A DNA stretch of 64,000 nt from Paracoccaceae bacterium (GCA_902534325.1 CACAPQ010000003.1:30376-94375), one strand, 5' to 3'. Shown: positions 46,884 to 57,923, numbered from the stretch's first letter. Program-made: numbers and translations. The notes: generated by a model from the sequence alone, not told the origin.

Positions 46884-46910
46884 TATTGGCCAACTTGGTT
46901 GGCCAATAAT
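46882..46910. repeat. Perfect 13-bp inverted repeat after ilvC
   Basis: ATTATTGGCCAAC, loop TTG, GTTGGCCAATAAT. It lies 18 bases after the ilvC stop and overlaps the first possible start codon of the EamA gene. Neither strand shows a T run on its downstream side (the minus-strand tail is GGTAAAAAA), so it is not a standard intrinsic terminator. It may stabilise the ilvC message end or block initiation at the upstream EamA start. Confidence 0.7.
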
Positions 46911-46927
46911 GTTTGAAAGAAGTTTAA

Positions 46928-47983
<1,056 letters not shown>

Positions 47984-48075
47984 TTACTAAACTTGGAATT
48001 AAACGTTCTAATATTGACAAAATATAAAAAATATAATCAAATTTATTCTAATAATTAATAAATATAAGTAATTTT

Positions 48076-48531
48076 ATGTTAGATGATTTAGATAATAGTA
48101 TACTGCGATATCTACAGAATGATCCGGAAAGCTCAATAGCTAACCTTGCTGAAAAAGCAGCGACGACATCTCCAGTTGTCTCTAGGCGCCTTGCTAAGCT
48201 CCAGCAAACTGGCTGTATCCTAGGGCATGAACTAATTTTAGACTGGAGTGCTCTTGGTTTCGAAGTTCAAGTATCGTTAAGAGTTACCTTAGATAAAACC
48301 GAGCCTTCTGCTTTTGATGAATTTCTTAAGGCCGCTCGAAAAATAAAAGAAGTTTTAGAAATACAAACATTTTTAGGCATGGTTGATGTACGATTATCCG
48401 TTGTCGCTCGGGATATGAAACATTATCAACAGGTATACAAGGACTCTATTTTGGTACTTCCCCATATATCTGATATTGAGGCTTTAATGCACATATCTAC
48501 AATTAAAATGGATAGGAGACTACCAATATAA
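48076..48531 (+). CDS. Lrp/AsnC-family transcription regulator
   Basis: A 151-residue protein with an N-terminal winged helix (LDDLDNSILRYLQNDPESSI and SPVVSRRLAKLQQTGCI) and a C-terminal RAM ligand-binding domain (VQVSLRVTL, FLGMVDVRLSVVARDMKHYQ). Lrp-type proteins sense amino acids. A second family member starts two bases after its stop, so the pair is co-translated. Divergent from ilvC and upstream of an aminotransferase, both plausible targets. Confidence 0.9.
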   Translation: MLDDLDNSILRYLQNDPESSIANLAEKAATTSPVVSRRLAKLQQTGCILGHELILDWSALGFEVQVSLRVTLDKTEPSAFDEFLKAARKIKEVLEIQTFLGMVDVRLSVVARDMKHYQQVYKDSILVLPHISDIEALMHISTIKMDRRLPI

Positions 48532-48532
48532 G

Positions 48533-48982
48533 ATGCTCAACATACTGGATAAGCAGCTTTTAAAAAAGCTTTCTCTAGAGCCAAAATTAACCACCTCAGC
48601 TCTCGCTACTTCCTTATCAACCTCTCAGCCAGTAATTTGGCGGAGAATAAAAAGGTTGGAAAGCCTCGGTGTGATTAAAGGTAAAAGATTGCTCTTGAAC
48701 CAGGAATTGCTTGGTTTTGGTGTAAAAGTTTTTCTTGGTATTAAATTGGCTACAAAGGGCACTATAAGTTTAGACGACTTTGAGCGAGTAGCTTCTGCAA
48801 TTCCAGAGGTGCAGTCAATCGAACACGTTTTAGGTCTTTATGATTATCGGTTAAGAGTTGTCGCGCGTGACATAGCTGACTTTGAAAGGATCCTCAGAAG
48901 GAGAATAATGACCTTGCCAGGCGTCGGTCAAGTAGAAGCTAATGTTTTATTAAGTGAAGAAGTTTTATCAGGTCCAATTTAG
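48533..48982 (+). CDS. Second Lrp/AsnC-family transcription regulator
   Basis: A 149-residue protein with the same two-domain layout as its neighbour: helix-turn-helix (TSQPVIWRRIKRLESLGVIKG) and RAM domain (VKVFLGIKLA, VLGLYDYRLRVVARDIADFE). The two proteins are clearly related but well diverged, so this is an old duplication. Side-by-side Lrp genes often yield hetero-oligomers. An aminotransferase gene begins 70 bases later. Confidence 0.9.
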   Translation: MLNILDKQLLKKLSLEPKLTTSALATSLSTSQPVIWRRIKRLESLGVIKGKRLLLNQELLGFGVKVFLGIKLATKGTISLDDFERVASAIPEVQSIEHVLGLYDYRLRVVARDIADFERILRRRIMTLPGVGQVEANVLLSEEVLSGPI

Positions 48983-49051
48983 TGTGTGACAATTTAAAGG
49001 TTTGTTTTTTTTTTTATTTGAAATTAGCATATTAATATTGGGGAGTACAAA

Positions 49052-50179
49052 ATGCCAGCTTTATTAGATCATATCGATCCTAACGGATTAGAGGAGTTTT
49101 CAGTAGTTTTCACGGACCGCTCGTTAAACCACATGAGTAAAGAATTTCAACAGGTGATGTGTGATTTGTCATCGAATTTGAAAGAGGTTTACAACGCAAA
49201 TGCAGTTGTTTTGGTACCTGGTGGTGGAACATTTGCTATGGAAGCAGTTGCGCGTCAATTTGGTATTGACGCAAGTGTTTTGGTTATTCGAAACGGATGG
49301 TTTTCTTATAGATGGAGCCAGATATTCGAGTCGTCAGCAAACGCTCGAGCAACAACAGTAGTCAAAGCCAGGATGGTTGGAAATGAAGCGGTAGCTCCAT
49401 TTAGGCCGGCCGATGTAGATGATGTGATTGAAAAAATAAAAGAAGAGAAGCCTAACATAGTTTTTGCCCCACACGTCGAAACCTCGGCTGGTGTGATTTT
49501 GCCAGATCATTACATAAAGAAAATTTCAACAGCTGCTCATGAAGTTGGAGCTTTGATGGTCCTCGATTGCATCGCTTCGGGCTGCGTCTGGATAGATATG
49601 GGCGATTGTGGTGTTGATGTTTTAATTTCTGCACCCCAGAAGGGTTGGTCGGCTTCACCCTCGGCTGGATTAGTTATGTTATCTAAAAGAGCTGTGGGTC
49701 AAATTGAAAAAACTAACTCAGATAGCTTCGCAATAGATTTGAAAAAATGGTTCTCTATTATGCAAACTTATGAAAATGGTGGACACGCTTACCATGCAAC
49801 CATGCCTACTGATGCTCTTAGAGCATTTAGAAATACAGTGTTAGAAACTCGTGAATATGGTTACGAAAAATTAAAATTAGCTCAGTGGGAGCTTGGTAAT
49901 AAAGTTCGCAAGTACTTGTCAGATAAAGGTATAAAATCCGTGGCTGCTGAAGGGTTCACAGCGCCCGGCGTCGTCGTAAGCTATACCCAGGATAGTGAAA
50001 TTCAAAATGGATCAAAATTTGCCGCAAAAGGGATGCAGATTGCTGCGGGTGTTCCACTTGCTTGTGATGAACCAGAAGATTTCAAAACCTTCAGGCTAGG
50101 ACTATTTGGACTGGATAAATTGTATAATGTTGAGGGCACATTCAAGCGATTAACCATGGTTTTAGACCAAGTTCTTTAG
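49052..50179 (+). CDS. Class V PLP-dependent aminotransferase
   Basis: Fold type I aminotransferase of the alanine-glyoxylate/serine-pyruvate group, 375 residues. The PLP lysine is about K197 in SAPQKGWSASPSAG, the PLP-phosphate region is PGGGTFAMEAVARQF, and the cofactor Asp is in MVLDCIASG. The preceding tandem Lrp regulators suggest amino-acid-responsive expression. The exact donor and acceptor cannot be assigned; serine, alanine, aspartate with glyoxylate or pyruvate are all possible. It ends two bases before the convergent UbiH-like gene. Confidence 0.82.
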   Translation: MPALLDHIDPNGLEEFSVVFTDRSLNHMSKEFQQVMCDLSSNLKEVYNANAVVLVPGGGTFAMEAVARQFGIDASVLVIRNGWFSYRWSQIFESSANARATTVVKARMVGNEAVAPFRPADVDDVIEKIKEEKPNIVFAPHVETSAGVILPDHYIKKISTAAHEVGALMVLDCIASGCVWIDMGDCGVDVLISAPQKGWSASPSAGLVMLSKRAVGQIEKTNSDSFAIDLKKWFSIMQTYENGGHAYHATMPTDALRAFRNTVLETREYGYEKLKLAQWELGNKVRKYLSDKGIKSVAAEGFTAPGVVVSYTQDSEIQNGSKFAAKGMQIAAGVPLACDEPEDFKTFRLGLFGLDKLYNVEGTFKRLTMVLDQVL

Positions 50180-50181
50180 GT

Positions 50182-51372
50182 TTATTTATTTCCCATCCCT
50201 AATTTCATGGTTGTGTGTTTTATCGCAGTTACCTGAAAAAAATTCTCTAGGCCAAAGGCTCTAATATTCTGTATCACTTTATTACTAGAAATAGATATTT
50301 GGTTTAGAGCGCTAACGCCAGCAACTCGCTGTCTTATATCGAAAATTCTATTTTTTTGATACTCCTTTAATGTATCCAATGATCCCAGTTGATCAGGGTA
50401 TTTTTGATCTAGATCATTCAAACATTTAATATCTGCTAAGCTCATATTTAAACCTTGTGCACCTATAGGGGGTACAACGTGCGCTGCCTCACCAATTAAA
50501 GCTAATCTTTGAGAGTATAATCTATCCGTAATTTGAGATATAATCGGCCACAAGCTTCTTTTACTGGCGAGCTTTAACGGTCCAAGTATGTTGCAGGATC
50601 TGATAGTCATCTCACGTTCAAAATTCTTTGTTTCCATTTCCATTAGGTTCTTTGCTTTTTCCCCATTTTCCATCCAAACAATAGCAGAAGAAGGCATACC
50701 ATTATAATCCGGTAATGGAACAAGGGTAAAAGGACCACCTGAATTATGTATTTCTGTTGAAATATTTTTGTGCGGAATAGAATGGGTAACAGCAAAAGCT
50801 AGAGCTTTTTGTCCAAACCTATGGGTTTTGACAGAAATACCAGCTTTTTCCCGGAGAATAGAGTTTCTTCCGTCGGCTGCTATAACCAATTTTGCTTTTA
50901 CTGTATTACCAGAAGAAAGTTTCAAATAAGCCATCGAGTCTCGGCATACCAAGTCAATTGCGCTAGAATTAGTAATTAATTTACAGTTACTCTGTTGATC
51001 AATAAGGCTTTTTAGCCCTGCTCTCATCAATGAATTTTTTACATTCCACCCAAATGGTAAATCTGAAATTTCAGCAGATTTAAATTCTTTCTGGCTTTTA
51101 ATTTTGTCTCCATTTTTAACACTGGAGGAATCTATTATTTTCATCACCTCTAAGGGCATTGCACTATCTTCAATAGCTTCCCAAATGCCAAGCTTTTCGA
51201 GAAATAATTTTGAGGGCTGCAGATAGGCCGTAGTCCTATAGTCTACTTGAGGATTATCACCATAAATAAATGGATCAGCGACAATAACATTTCTTCCAGC
51301 TTTAGAATAGCTCAGGGCGGCTATCGATCCGGCAAGTCCAGCTCCAGAAATAAAAACATCAGTTTCTACCAT
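50182..51372 (-). CDS. UbiH/UbiF/COQ6-family FAD monooxygenase
   Basis: A 396-residue class A flavoprotein hydroxylase, most likely one of the ring hydroxylases of ubiquinone synthesis. The FAD fold is at TDVFISGAGLAGSIAALSYS, the DG motif at VIAADGRNSILRE and the second FAD motif at ALIGEAAHVVPPIGAQGLNM, characteristic of this family. Which ring carbon it hydroxylates cannot be decided; alphaproteobacterial UbiL is a candidate ortholog. A HAD phosphatase gene lies 42 bases upstream on the same strand. Confidence 0.87.
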   Translation of the reverse strand: MVETDVFISGAGLAGSIAALSYSKAGRNVIVADPFIYGDNPQVDYRTTAYLQPSKLFLEKLGIWEAIEDSAMPLEVMKIIDSSSVKNGDKIKSQKEFKSAEISDLPFGWNVKNSLMRAGLKSLIDQQSNCKLITNSSAIDLVCRDSMAYLKLSSGNTVKAKLVIAADGRNSILREKAGISVKTHRFGQKALAFAVTHSIPHKNISTEIHNSGGPFTLVPLPDYNGMPSSAIVWMENGEKAKNLMEMETKNFEREMTIRSCNILGPLKLASKRSLWPIISQITDRLYSQRLALIGEAAHVVPPIGAQGLNMSLADIKCLNDLDQKYPDQLGSLDTLKEYQKNRIFDIRQRVAGVSALNQISISSNKVIQNIRAFGLENFFQVTAIKHTTMKLGMGNK

Positions 51373-51414
51373 TCAAACCTCATCCAATTGCTGTTGATAT
51401 TAGATTAAATTTTT

Positions 51415-52068
51415 TTATTTAAAAGGATTTGAGGTAATCTGTCGCAGAAAATCTGATAAATGCTTTATTGTATAATTTACATATTTTTCATTTGATTGGA
51501 TATCACTAACAAGAATAGTTTTTAGGCCTAACTTAAATGGGACCTCCAAATTTCTTTCTTCGTCTTCAAACATGGCTGATCTGTTAGGAACGATTTTGGC
51601 TTTCGAAAAAATAATTTCAAATGCTTCTGGGAAAGGTTTGGGAATATAAGTGGCATCTTCGATGCCGTAAATTTCATTGAAGACACTAAGTAAACCTCGG
51701 TATTTTAATACCTCTCTGGCATAAGGCACGGTCCCATTTGTGTAGACGAGTTTCCTTCCCGGTAAATTATTCAACGCCTCTAATAAATCTAGGTCTTTGG
51801 AAAGCGTAGAAAAATCAATATCATGTACAACTTTTAGGAAATCGTTTGGGTCGATTTTATAATTTTGCATTAATCCAGCTAAAGAGGTGCCATATTTTTT
51901 CCAATATTCCGCCCTCATTTTTTCGGCAGTTGCCTCGTCAACATCTAAAAGCTTCATAATGTAATTTGACATCTTTATATTTATTTGGCTGAACAAATCC
52001 ACCGAAGCTGGATATAAGGTATTATCTAGATCAAAGATCCAGCAATCAATTTCAGATAAATTTTTCAA
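51415..52068 (-). CDS. HAD-family pyrimidine 5'-nucleotidase
   Basis: A 217-residue HAD phosphatase. Motif I is WIFDLDNTLYP, motif II KLVYTNGT, and motif III/IV MFEDEERNLEVP. The DLDNTLYP form with a small helical cap is typical of the Sdt1/Phm8-like pyrimidine nucleotidase group, so the likely reaction is dephosphorylation of UMP/CMP. The start is a TTG eight residues before motif I, fitting the family N-terminus. Confidence 0.82.
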   Translation of the reverse strand: MKNLSEIDCWIFDLDNTLYPASVDLFSQINIKMSNYIMKLLDVDEATAEKMRAEYWKKYGTSLAGLMQNYKIDPNDFLKVVHDIDFSTLSKDLDLLEALNNLPGRKLVYTNGTVPYAREVLKYRGLLSVFNEIYGIEDATYIPKPFPEAFEIIFSKAKIVPNRSAMFEDEERNLEVPFKLGLKTILVSDIQSNEKYVNYTIKHLSDFLRQITSNPFK

Positions 52069-52164
52069 CTTTCAATATTCACTGTATAATTTCTGAATTT
52101 TATTTGTTTTTCTTGCTTTTAGGTTGGAAGCTTGCTTATTTAAATCAATGCATAAGGTCGTTTA

Positions 52165-52809
52165 ATGTCATTAATTCGCCAACAAAACAAGGATGCCTAT
52201 AGTTTAATATTGGAAGCAATAGATATAGGCATTTATAAACCAGGAGATCGCCTTGTTGAGAGTGACTTGGCGGATAGTTTTGGCGTCTCACGGACACCAA
52301 TTCGTGAAGCTTTGCAGAGATTAGAGACACAATCTTTATTAACCAGAGATGGTAGAAGCTTAATAGTTTCTTCACTAGACCATAGTCAAATGGCTGAACT
52401 TTATATTGTCAGAGCCGAATTGGAGGGGTTAGCAGCTAGTTTGGCAGCTAAACATGCAACAGGCGAAGAAGTGAAAGTGCTCCAAGATATGGTAAATTCT
52501 GATCGCAAAATTATTGCTGACCCGTCTGCTTTAGCGAAATCAAATCGACGCTTTCACAAACAAATTCACTTAGCTTCGCACAATAGATTTTTAATCAAGC
52601 AGTTAGATTTAGTACATCGCTCTATGGCTCTTATGGCTACAACCTCGTTAGCTGCCGATGGTAGAGGTCCCGTAGCTGTCGAAGAACACCAGGCAATAGT
52701 AACCGCAATATCTAAGGGCGACTCTGCTGAAGCTTCAGAAAAATTAAGAGATCATATATCCATAGCTTTCATAACTCGCTTGAAACAAGACAGCCTAAAA
52801 ATAGATTAA
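52165..52809 (+). CDS. GntR-family regulator, FCD (FadR) subfamily
   Basis: A 214-residue DNA-binding regulator. The N-terminal winged helix contains YKPGDRLVESDLADSFGVSR and TPIREALQRLETQSLL. The C-terminal all-helical FCD ligand domain has the metal/ligand histidine pattern in RRFHKQIHLASHNRF and EEHQAIVTAI. It is divergent from the HAD gene and convergent with carA; no metabolic gene beside it hints at the effector. Confidence 0.9.
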   Translation: MSLIRQQNKDAYSLILEAIDIGIYKPGDRLVESDLADSFGVSRTPIREALQRLETQSLLTRDGRSLIVSSLDHSQMAELYIVRAELEGLAASLAAKHATGEEVKVLQDMVNSDRKIIADPSALAKSNRRFHKQIHLASHNRFLIKQLDLVHRSMALMATTSLAADGRGPVAVEEHQAIVTAISKGDSAEASEKLRDHISIAFITRLKQDSLKID

Positions 52810-52867
52810 TGCCGCCCCTTAGAAAATTTCAATTCAATCTTCTTTGTATGTTATTTTCAGATGACTT

Positions 52868-54019
52868 TTATTCCATAGTGGCAACAAATTGATTGAATAG
52901 GTAAAAGCTATCTTGAGGTCCCGGGCTAGCCTCTGGGTGGTGTTGCACTGAAAAAACAGGTCTTTCTGACATCTTTATTCCACAGTTTGAGCCATCAAAA
53001 AGTGAAATATGCGTTTCTACTACTCCTTTGGGTAAGGTTTGGGCATCCACTGCAAATCCGTGGTTCATTGACGTGATTTCCACCTTTCCAGAACTATGCT
53101 CTTTAACAGGATGGTTTGCGCCATGATGGCCATGGTTCATTTTTATTGTTTTAGCCCCTAAGGCAAGTGCTAGCATTTGGTGCCCTAGGCAAATTCCAAA
53201 GATAGGTAGATCAGTATTCTCTAATAAGTACTGAATGACAGGAACAGCATACTTTCCAGTAGCTGCTGGGTCACCTGGTCCATTAGATAAGAAAATTCCA
53301 TCAGGTTTGTGCGCAAGAACCTCATCTGCTGAACTTGATGCAGGTAAAACTGTTACTTCACAGCCGGCGGATGCCAGACATCGAAGGATATTTCGCTTCG
53401 CTCCATAGTCAATGGCCACAACTTTATGTTTTGCTTGTTTTTGTCTTTCAAAGCCTTTTGGCCATGCCCAGCGCATTTCATCCCACTTGTAGCTTTGCTG
53501 ACAAGTGACTTTTTCTGCCAAGTCTAAGCCTTCTAAACCAGAAAAACTTTTAGCTTTTTTAATAAGTTCTGCTGTATCAAAAACACCATTAGAGTTATGA
53601 GATATTGCTACGTGCGGAGCTCCTAACATCCTAATAGCTCTCGTTAAACGTCTGGTATCAACTCCGCCCATTCCCAATAAATTATATTTTTTTAACCAGT
53701 CTGATAAATGTTCCAATGATCTCCAGTTTGATGGTTGTGTTGGGTCCCATTTGACAATCAAGCCTTCGGCAGCGGGATTTTCAGTTTCGGCGTCTTCAGT
53801 GTTTACCCCAACATTGCCAATATGCGGAAATGTAAATGTTACAATTTGGCTTGCATAAGAAGGGTCAGTAAGAATTTCCTGATATCCGGTTATTGATGTG
53901 TTAAAGCAGAGTTCAGCAGTGGTTTCACCAGTTGCACCGAAGCCTTTACCAAAAAATAAAGTTCCGTCCGCGAGTGCGAGGCAAGCGGTTGGCGTATTCG
54001 ATGAAAATTCGTTTGTCAT
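52868..54019 (-). CDS. carA: Carbamoyl-phosphate synthase small subunit
   Basis: Glutaminase subunit supplying ammonia for carbamoyl phosphate, used in arginine and pyrimidine synthesis. The 383-residue protein begins with the family pattern ACLALADGTLFFGKGFGATG, and the class I glutaminase domain has the nucleophile Cys in FGICLGHQMLALALG and the His-Glu of FSVQHHPEASPGP. carB is not adjacent. It is divergent from yqeY over about 150 bases. Confidence 0.96.
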   Translation of the reverse strand: MTNEFSSNTPTACLALADGTLFFGKGFGATGETTAELCFNTSITGYQEILTDPSYASQIVTFTFPHIGNVGVNTEDAETENPAAEGLIVKWDPTQPSNWRSLEHLSDWLKKYNLLGMGGVDTRRLTRAIRMLGAPHVAISHNSNGVFDTAELIKKAKSFSGLEGLDLAEKVTCQQSYKWDEMRWAWPKGFERQKQAKHKVVAIDYGAKRNILRCLASAGCEVTVLPASSSADEVLAHKPDGIFLSNGPGDPAATGKYAVPVIQYLLENTDLPIFGICLGHQMLALALGAKTIKMNHGHHGANHPVKEHSSGKVEITSMNHGFAVDAQTLPKGVVETHISLFDGSNCGIKMSERPVFSVQHHPEASPGPQDSFYLFNQFVATME

Positions 54020-54167
54020 GGCGACTCTTTAACCCAAATTGCTTGCAAACTATGATTATGCCCCCGAAGGGTCAAGATTATAGATCTACTATTTTCAATC
54101 AAATTCTCTTGCTAATTTACTATTTTTTTTGTACCCGTCATAACCGAAATCAAGAAAGGTTTATCCT

Positions 54168-54629
54168 ATGGAACTTCGGTCTCGCATAAACACTGCTATG
54201 AAGCAGGCTATGAAAGATAAATCCGCAGAGCGCCTTTCAACAATTCGTTTGATCAATGCTGCAATCAAAGACCGAGATATTGCAGCTCGGACGGAAGGAA
54301 AAGAAAATGGTGTTGGTGATGACGAGGTATTAGCTATACTTGCTAAAATGACAAAACAGCGTCAGGAAAGTGCTAAAACATATGAAGAAGCGGGTAGGCT
54401 TGATTTATCTGAGCGTGAATTAGCGGAAATAAAAGTTATAGAAGAGTTTTTGCCTCGACAATTGACCGATAGCGAAATTCAATCTGCTGTATCAGAAGCA
54501 ATAAACGAAGTGGGAGCTAGCTCTATAAGAGATATGGGAAAGGTCATGGGTGCTTTAAAAAGCAAATATGCCGGACAAATGGATTTTGGAGCCGTTGGCG
54601 CTTTAGTTAAAAATAACTTATCGAGTTAA
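54168..54629 (+). CDS. GatB/YqeY domain protein
   Basis: A 153-residue helical protein of the YqeY family, which resembles the tail domain of GatB. Marks are LRSRINTAMKQAMKDKSAERL, LAKMTKQRQESAKTYEEAGR and MGKVMGALKSKYAGQMDFG. Its role is unclear; involvement in tRNA-dependent amidation is suspected for the family. It overlaps the DUF2244 gene tail-to-tail by four bases. Confidence 0.88.
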   Translation: MELRSRINTAMKQAMKDKSAERLSTIRLINAAIKDRDIAARTEGKENGVGDDEVLAILAKMTKQRQESAKTYEEAGRLDLSERELAEIKVIEEFLPRQLTDSEIQSAVSEAINEVGASSIRDMGKVMGALKSKYAGQMDFGAVGALVKNNLSS

Positions 54630-55126
54630 GGATTACGGTTTAACTCTTTCAACAATCGATTTAATTCGTTAAACAGTTCTATTCGCTCATCTTCACCCAG
54701 AAATGAACCCAATTCTACTTCGCGCCCATTACCGCTTAATGTGATATAGTTAACAACAGGTCCTTCTTTATGGTACATCCTTAATTTAGACCAGTATGTA
54801 GAACAAACCCATTCTTTTTGCTCTCCAGTTGGATCCTGCCTTATCAATACAAGTTCATCTTTATAAAGCGTTAATTGCTCAAGAATTTGACGGTCTCTGA
54901 GGCTTTTTCTTAAAGCAAACCAAATACCCGTCAAAGTTAAAAACAGGAATGGGAATAATCCCCAAAATACTTTAGTTCCCAAAACATTAAAAAGTGGTAG
55001 AGCGATCAAGGCAAATGTTGCACCTAAAAAAAACGCAAATCCTTTTGGTTTTAGAGAGTTATAGGGCCAAAGTTCGATAGTTGTTACTTTGCCTGCTCCT
55101 ATCTCATTATTTATAATATACGGCAT
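54626..55126 (-). CDS. DUF2244 membrane protein
   Basis: A 166-residue protein from the ATG at 55126 (MPYIINNEIG, matching the family start); a TTG four codons earlier is also open. Two membrane helices follow (about residues 29-49 and 53-71 after LWPYNSLKPKGF), then a soluble domain ending with LGSFLGEDERIELFNELNRLL. DUF2244 genes are often near cytochrome oxidase genes in alphaproteobacteria, as here downstream of ctaD. Function unknown. Confidence 0.78.
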   Translation of the reverse strand: MPYIINNEIGAGKVTTIELWPYNSLKPKGFAFFLGATFALIALPLFNVLGTKVFWGLFPFLFLTLTGIWFALRKSLRDRQILEQLTLYKDELVLIRQDPTGEQKEWVCSTYWSKLRMYHKEGPVVNYITLSGNGREVELGSFLGEDERIELFNELNRLLKELNRNP

Positions 55127-55184
55127 ATAAAACTGCAAAATTTACGGATAATTTGTCAGTAGTTGGTATATACCAAGAAGAATA

Positions 55185-55206
55185 GGCCCCCAACTTATTG
55201 GAGGCC
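55185..55206 (-). terminator. Intrinsic terminator after ctaD
   Basis: On the minus strand GGCCTCCAA, loop TAAG, TTGGGGGCC forms a nine-pair stem (one G-T pair), followed by TATTCTTCTT. It starts 19 bases after the ctaD stop codon and separates ctaD from the DUF2244 gene. Confidence 0.75.
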
Positions 55207-55224
55207 TTTATTATTTGGTTACAA

Positions 55225-56898
55225 CTAATGGGCAGGAGATTTATCCCACTCTTCCTGCTTTGGTAAGATCTCAAATGTATGCTCTGGCGGAGGAGAAGGT
55301 AAAGTCCACTCTAAGGTGTCGGCATATTCATTCCAAGGATTAGCTCTTGTTTCTTTCTTACCTGCTACAATCGCATAAATTATAACGACGAAGAAAAATA
55401 CAAATGATGCAAATGATAAAAATGCTCCATAAGATGATACCTGATTCCACAAAGCAAAAGCTTCTGGATAATCGATGTATCGGCGAGGCATCCCTTGACG
55501 TCCTAAGAAGTGTTGTGGGAAAAAAGTAATATTAGATCCTACGAACATGGTCCAAAAATGAAGTTGACCTGCCCATTCCGGAATACTTCTTCCTGTCATT
55601 TTAGGAAAATAAAAATAAATTCCTGCAAAGATAGCAAAAACGGCTCCCAATGACATAACGTAGTGGAAATGTGCGACCACGTAGTACGTGTCATGGTATG
55701 CACGATCTACGCCGGCTTGTGCTAAAACGATACCCGTCACTCCGCCTAGAGTGAATAGAAACAAAAAGCCAAAAGCCCAAAGCATAGGCGTTTTGAATTC
55801 GATTGAACCACCCCACATTGTTGCAATCCATGAAAATATTTTGATCCCAGTTGGCACTGCGATAACCATGGTAGCCAGCATAAAGTAGGATTGTTGCGTG
55901 AGTGACATTCCAACTGTGTACATGTGGTGAGCCCACACAACAAAGCCCAGTGCCCCAATTGCGATTAATGCCCATACCATGGGAAGGTAACCGAATACGG
56001 GCTTTCTCGAAAAGGTCGCTATAACATGTGAAATTATACCAAAACCTGGTAAAATTATTATATAAACTTCCGGGTGTCCAAAAAACCAAAGAATGTGTTG
56101 GTACAAAATTGGATCGCCTCCGCCTGCTGGGTCAAAAAAGGTTGTTCCGAAATTTCTATCTGTAAGAAGCATTGTTATGGCACCAGCTAGAACTGGAAGT
56201 GCTAGAAGTATTAACCATGCCGTCACAAAAATTGACCAAGAAAACAATGGCACCTTGAACAGTGTCATTCCAGGGGCTCGCATGTTGAGAAAGGTCGTGA
56301 TCATATTTATAGCGCCCAAAATAGATGACGCTCCTGAAACATGGACGGCGAAAATCGCCAAATCCATTGACATACCACCCTCGTTTACCGAAAGCGGTGG
56401 ATAAAGTATCCAGCCAACGCCAGACCCCAATTGATCGTTACCTCCAGGAGACAGCACAGAACATATCGCTAAAGTCGTTCCAGCTACATACATCCAAAAA
56501 GACAAATTATTCATTCTTGGGAATGCCATGTCTGGTGATCCAATTTGTAGAGGCATAAAGTAGTTGCCAAAACCGCCAAATAGGGCTGGAATGACAACAA
56601 AAAACATCATCAGAATGCCATGACCAGTAATAAGTACATTCCATAGATGGCCGTTTGGTGTACATTCACCAATTCCTGCGGCTGTTAGGCGCATTCCTTC
56701 CATACACATGTATTGAACGCCCGGGTTCATCAATTCCAGTCTCATATAGATCGTGAATGATACGGCTATAAAGCCTACAAGTGCTGAAACGACGAGATAT
56801 AAAATACCGATATCTTTGTGATTTGTTGACATAAACCAACGGGTAAAAAAACCTCGTTGATCTTCATGCTCATGGCCGTGGATGGCTGCGTCTGCCAT
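55225..56898 (-). CDS. ctaD: Cytochrome c oxidase subunit I (aa3 type)
   Basis: Catalytic subunit of the terminal oxidase in the inner membrane, 557 residues and about 12 helices. Haem and copper ligands are visible in [17 protein letters not shown] (low-spin haem His), [15 protein letters not shown] (CuB His and cross-linked Tyr), [10 protein letters not shown] (CuB His pair) and [17 protein letters not shown] (haem ligands). K- and D-channel residues look conserved, including [21 protein letters not shown]. ctaC and the other subunits are not adjacent, as is common when ctaD stands alone. Confidence 0.97.
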   Translation of the reverse strand: MADAAIHGHEHEDQRGFFTRWFMSTNHKDIGILYLVVSALVGFIAVSFTIYMRLELMNPGVQYMCMEGMRLTAAGIGECTPNGHLWNVLITGHGILMMFFVVIPALFGGFGNYFMPLQIGSPDMAFPRMNNLSFWMYVAGTTLAICSVLSPGGNDQLGSGVGWILYPPLSVNEGGMSMDLAIFAVHVSGASSILGAINMITTFLNMRAPGMTLFKVPLFSWSIFVTAWLILLALPVLAGAITMLLTDRNFGTTFFDPAGGGDPILYQHILWFFGHPEVYIIILPGFGIISHVIATFSRKPVFGYLPMVWALIAIGALGFVVWAHHMYTVGMSLTQQSYFMLATMVIAVPTGIKIFSWIATMWGGSIEFKTPMLWAFGFLFLFTLGGVTGIVLAQAGVDRAYHDTYYVVAHFHYVMSLGAVFAIFAGIYFYFPKMTGRSIPEWAGQLHFWTMFVGSNITFFPQHFLGRQGMPRRYIDYPEAFALWNQVSSYGAFLSFASFVFFFVVIIYAIVAGKKETRANPWNEYADTLEWTLPSPPPEHTFEILPKQEEWDKSPAH

Positions 56899-57065
56899 AT
56901 TTGCCTCCTAATAATTTTATAGTCAGTGACTCGTTTTTAAGACTACCCAGTTCTATGTAATTCGCTTGAGCATAAACAGCAATGATCGTATTTGCCGCAC
57001 TTGAAAAAGAATTTAGATTTTTACTCATTTGTGTGATTTTTGAGACTAATATTCTCTATGTTATT

Positions 57066-57710
57066 TCAAAACACTTTAGAAAAAGATTTAGTCAGTGCAA
57101 TGTCCAAATCTTTCATTGAAACTGGCAAACCTAAATCTACTAGGCTGGTCACGCCATGTTCCTTGATGCCACAAGGTACAATACCCTGAAAATGGCTCAA
57201 ATCTGGATCAACATTTATTGATAAACCGTGAAAGGTTACCCATTTTCTTAACCGAACGCCAATTGCTGCAATTTTTTCTTCTTCAATTAACCCATTGATA
57301 TTTTTATGTTTATCAGGCCTTTGAACCCATATCCCAACGCGTCCCTTACGGCTTTGACCAACAACATTAAATTCTGCCAGTGTGTGAATGATCCATGCTT
57401 CAAGGTTTTCAACAAATTTTTTAACGTCTTTACCTCGTTTATTTAAATCAAGCATCACGTAAACGACTCTTTGACCTGGCCCATGATATGTATATTGACC
57501 CCCACGTTTTGTTTCAAAAACGGGAAATCGATTGGGTTCAACAAGATCTTTTTTGTTAGCGCTGGTTCCAGCAGTGTAAAGAGAAGGGTGCTCTAAAAAC
57601 CAGATCTTTTCATCAGCTTCGCCACTAATGATTTTCTGCACGTAATTGTCCATTTTTTCTAGCGCTGTATCATAGTCTACTTCGCCGTCACTTATTTCCC
57701 ATTGAACCAT
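57066..57710 (-). CDS. lipB: Octanoyl (lipoyl) transferase
   Basis: Transfers octanoate from acyl carrier protein to lipoyl-dependent enzymes. The 214-residue protein has [20 protein letters not shown], the lysine region [20 protein letters not shown] and the acyl-thioester Cys in [15 protein letters not shown]. Single gene between ctaD and the tRNA, with about 165 bases before ctaD and 126 bases to the tRNA in which I see no other gene. Confidence 0.94.
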   Translation of the reverse strand: MVQWEISDGEVDYDTALEKMDNYVQKIISGEADEKIWFLEHPSLYTAGTSANKKDLVEPNRFPVFETKRGGQYTYHGPGQRVVYVMLDLNKRGKDVKKFVENLEAWIIHTLAEFNVVGQSRKGRVGIWVQRPDKHKNINGLIEEEKIAAIGVRLRKWVTFHGLSINVDPDLSHFQGIVPCGIKEHGVTSLVDLGLPVSMKDLDIALTKSFSKVF

Positions 57711-57836
57711 CTTTTAATTTTTCCCAGAACAATCTCTTCTTTCATAAATTAACTTTTACAGAAAATCTTTAAAGCAAAATAAAAGATTTATCTTTTCAAA
57801 AATATTAGCAGGGGATAAAGACTAAGAGCACGGTGT

Positions 57837-57923
57837 GCGGCCGTGGCGGAATTGGTAGACGCGCAGCGTTGAGGTCGCTGTTCTTTAACCGGAGTGGAAG
57901 TTCGAGTCTTCTCGGCCGCACCA
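57837..57923 (+). tRNA. tRNA-Leu (anticodon GAG)
   Basis: An 87-base cloverleaf with encoded CCA. The acceptor stem pairs GCGGCCG with CGGCCGC; the D-arm has GGAATTGGTAGAC; the anticodon stem CAGCG/CGCTG encloses the loop TTGAGGT with GAG at 57871-57873. A long variable arm (TTCTTTAACCGGAG region) marks a class II tRNA, and the T-arm contains GTTCGAGTC. It reads CUC and CUU leucine codons. The secretion genes begin 16 bases beyond it on the other strand. Confidence 0.96.

Noticed and set aside
48014..48037. TTGACA and TATAAT upstream of the first Lrp gene as a promoter
   Set aside because: The two elements are only 12 bases apart, too close for a normal sigma-70 promoter, and the region is very AT-rich.
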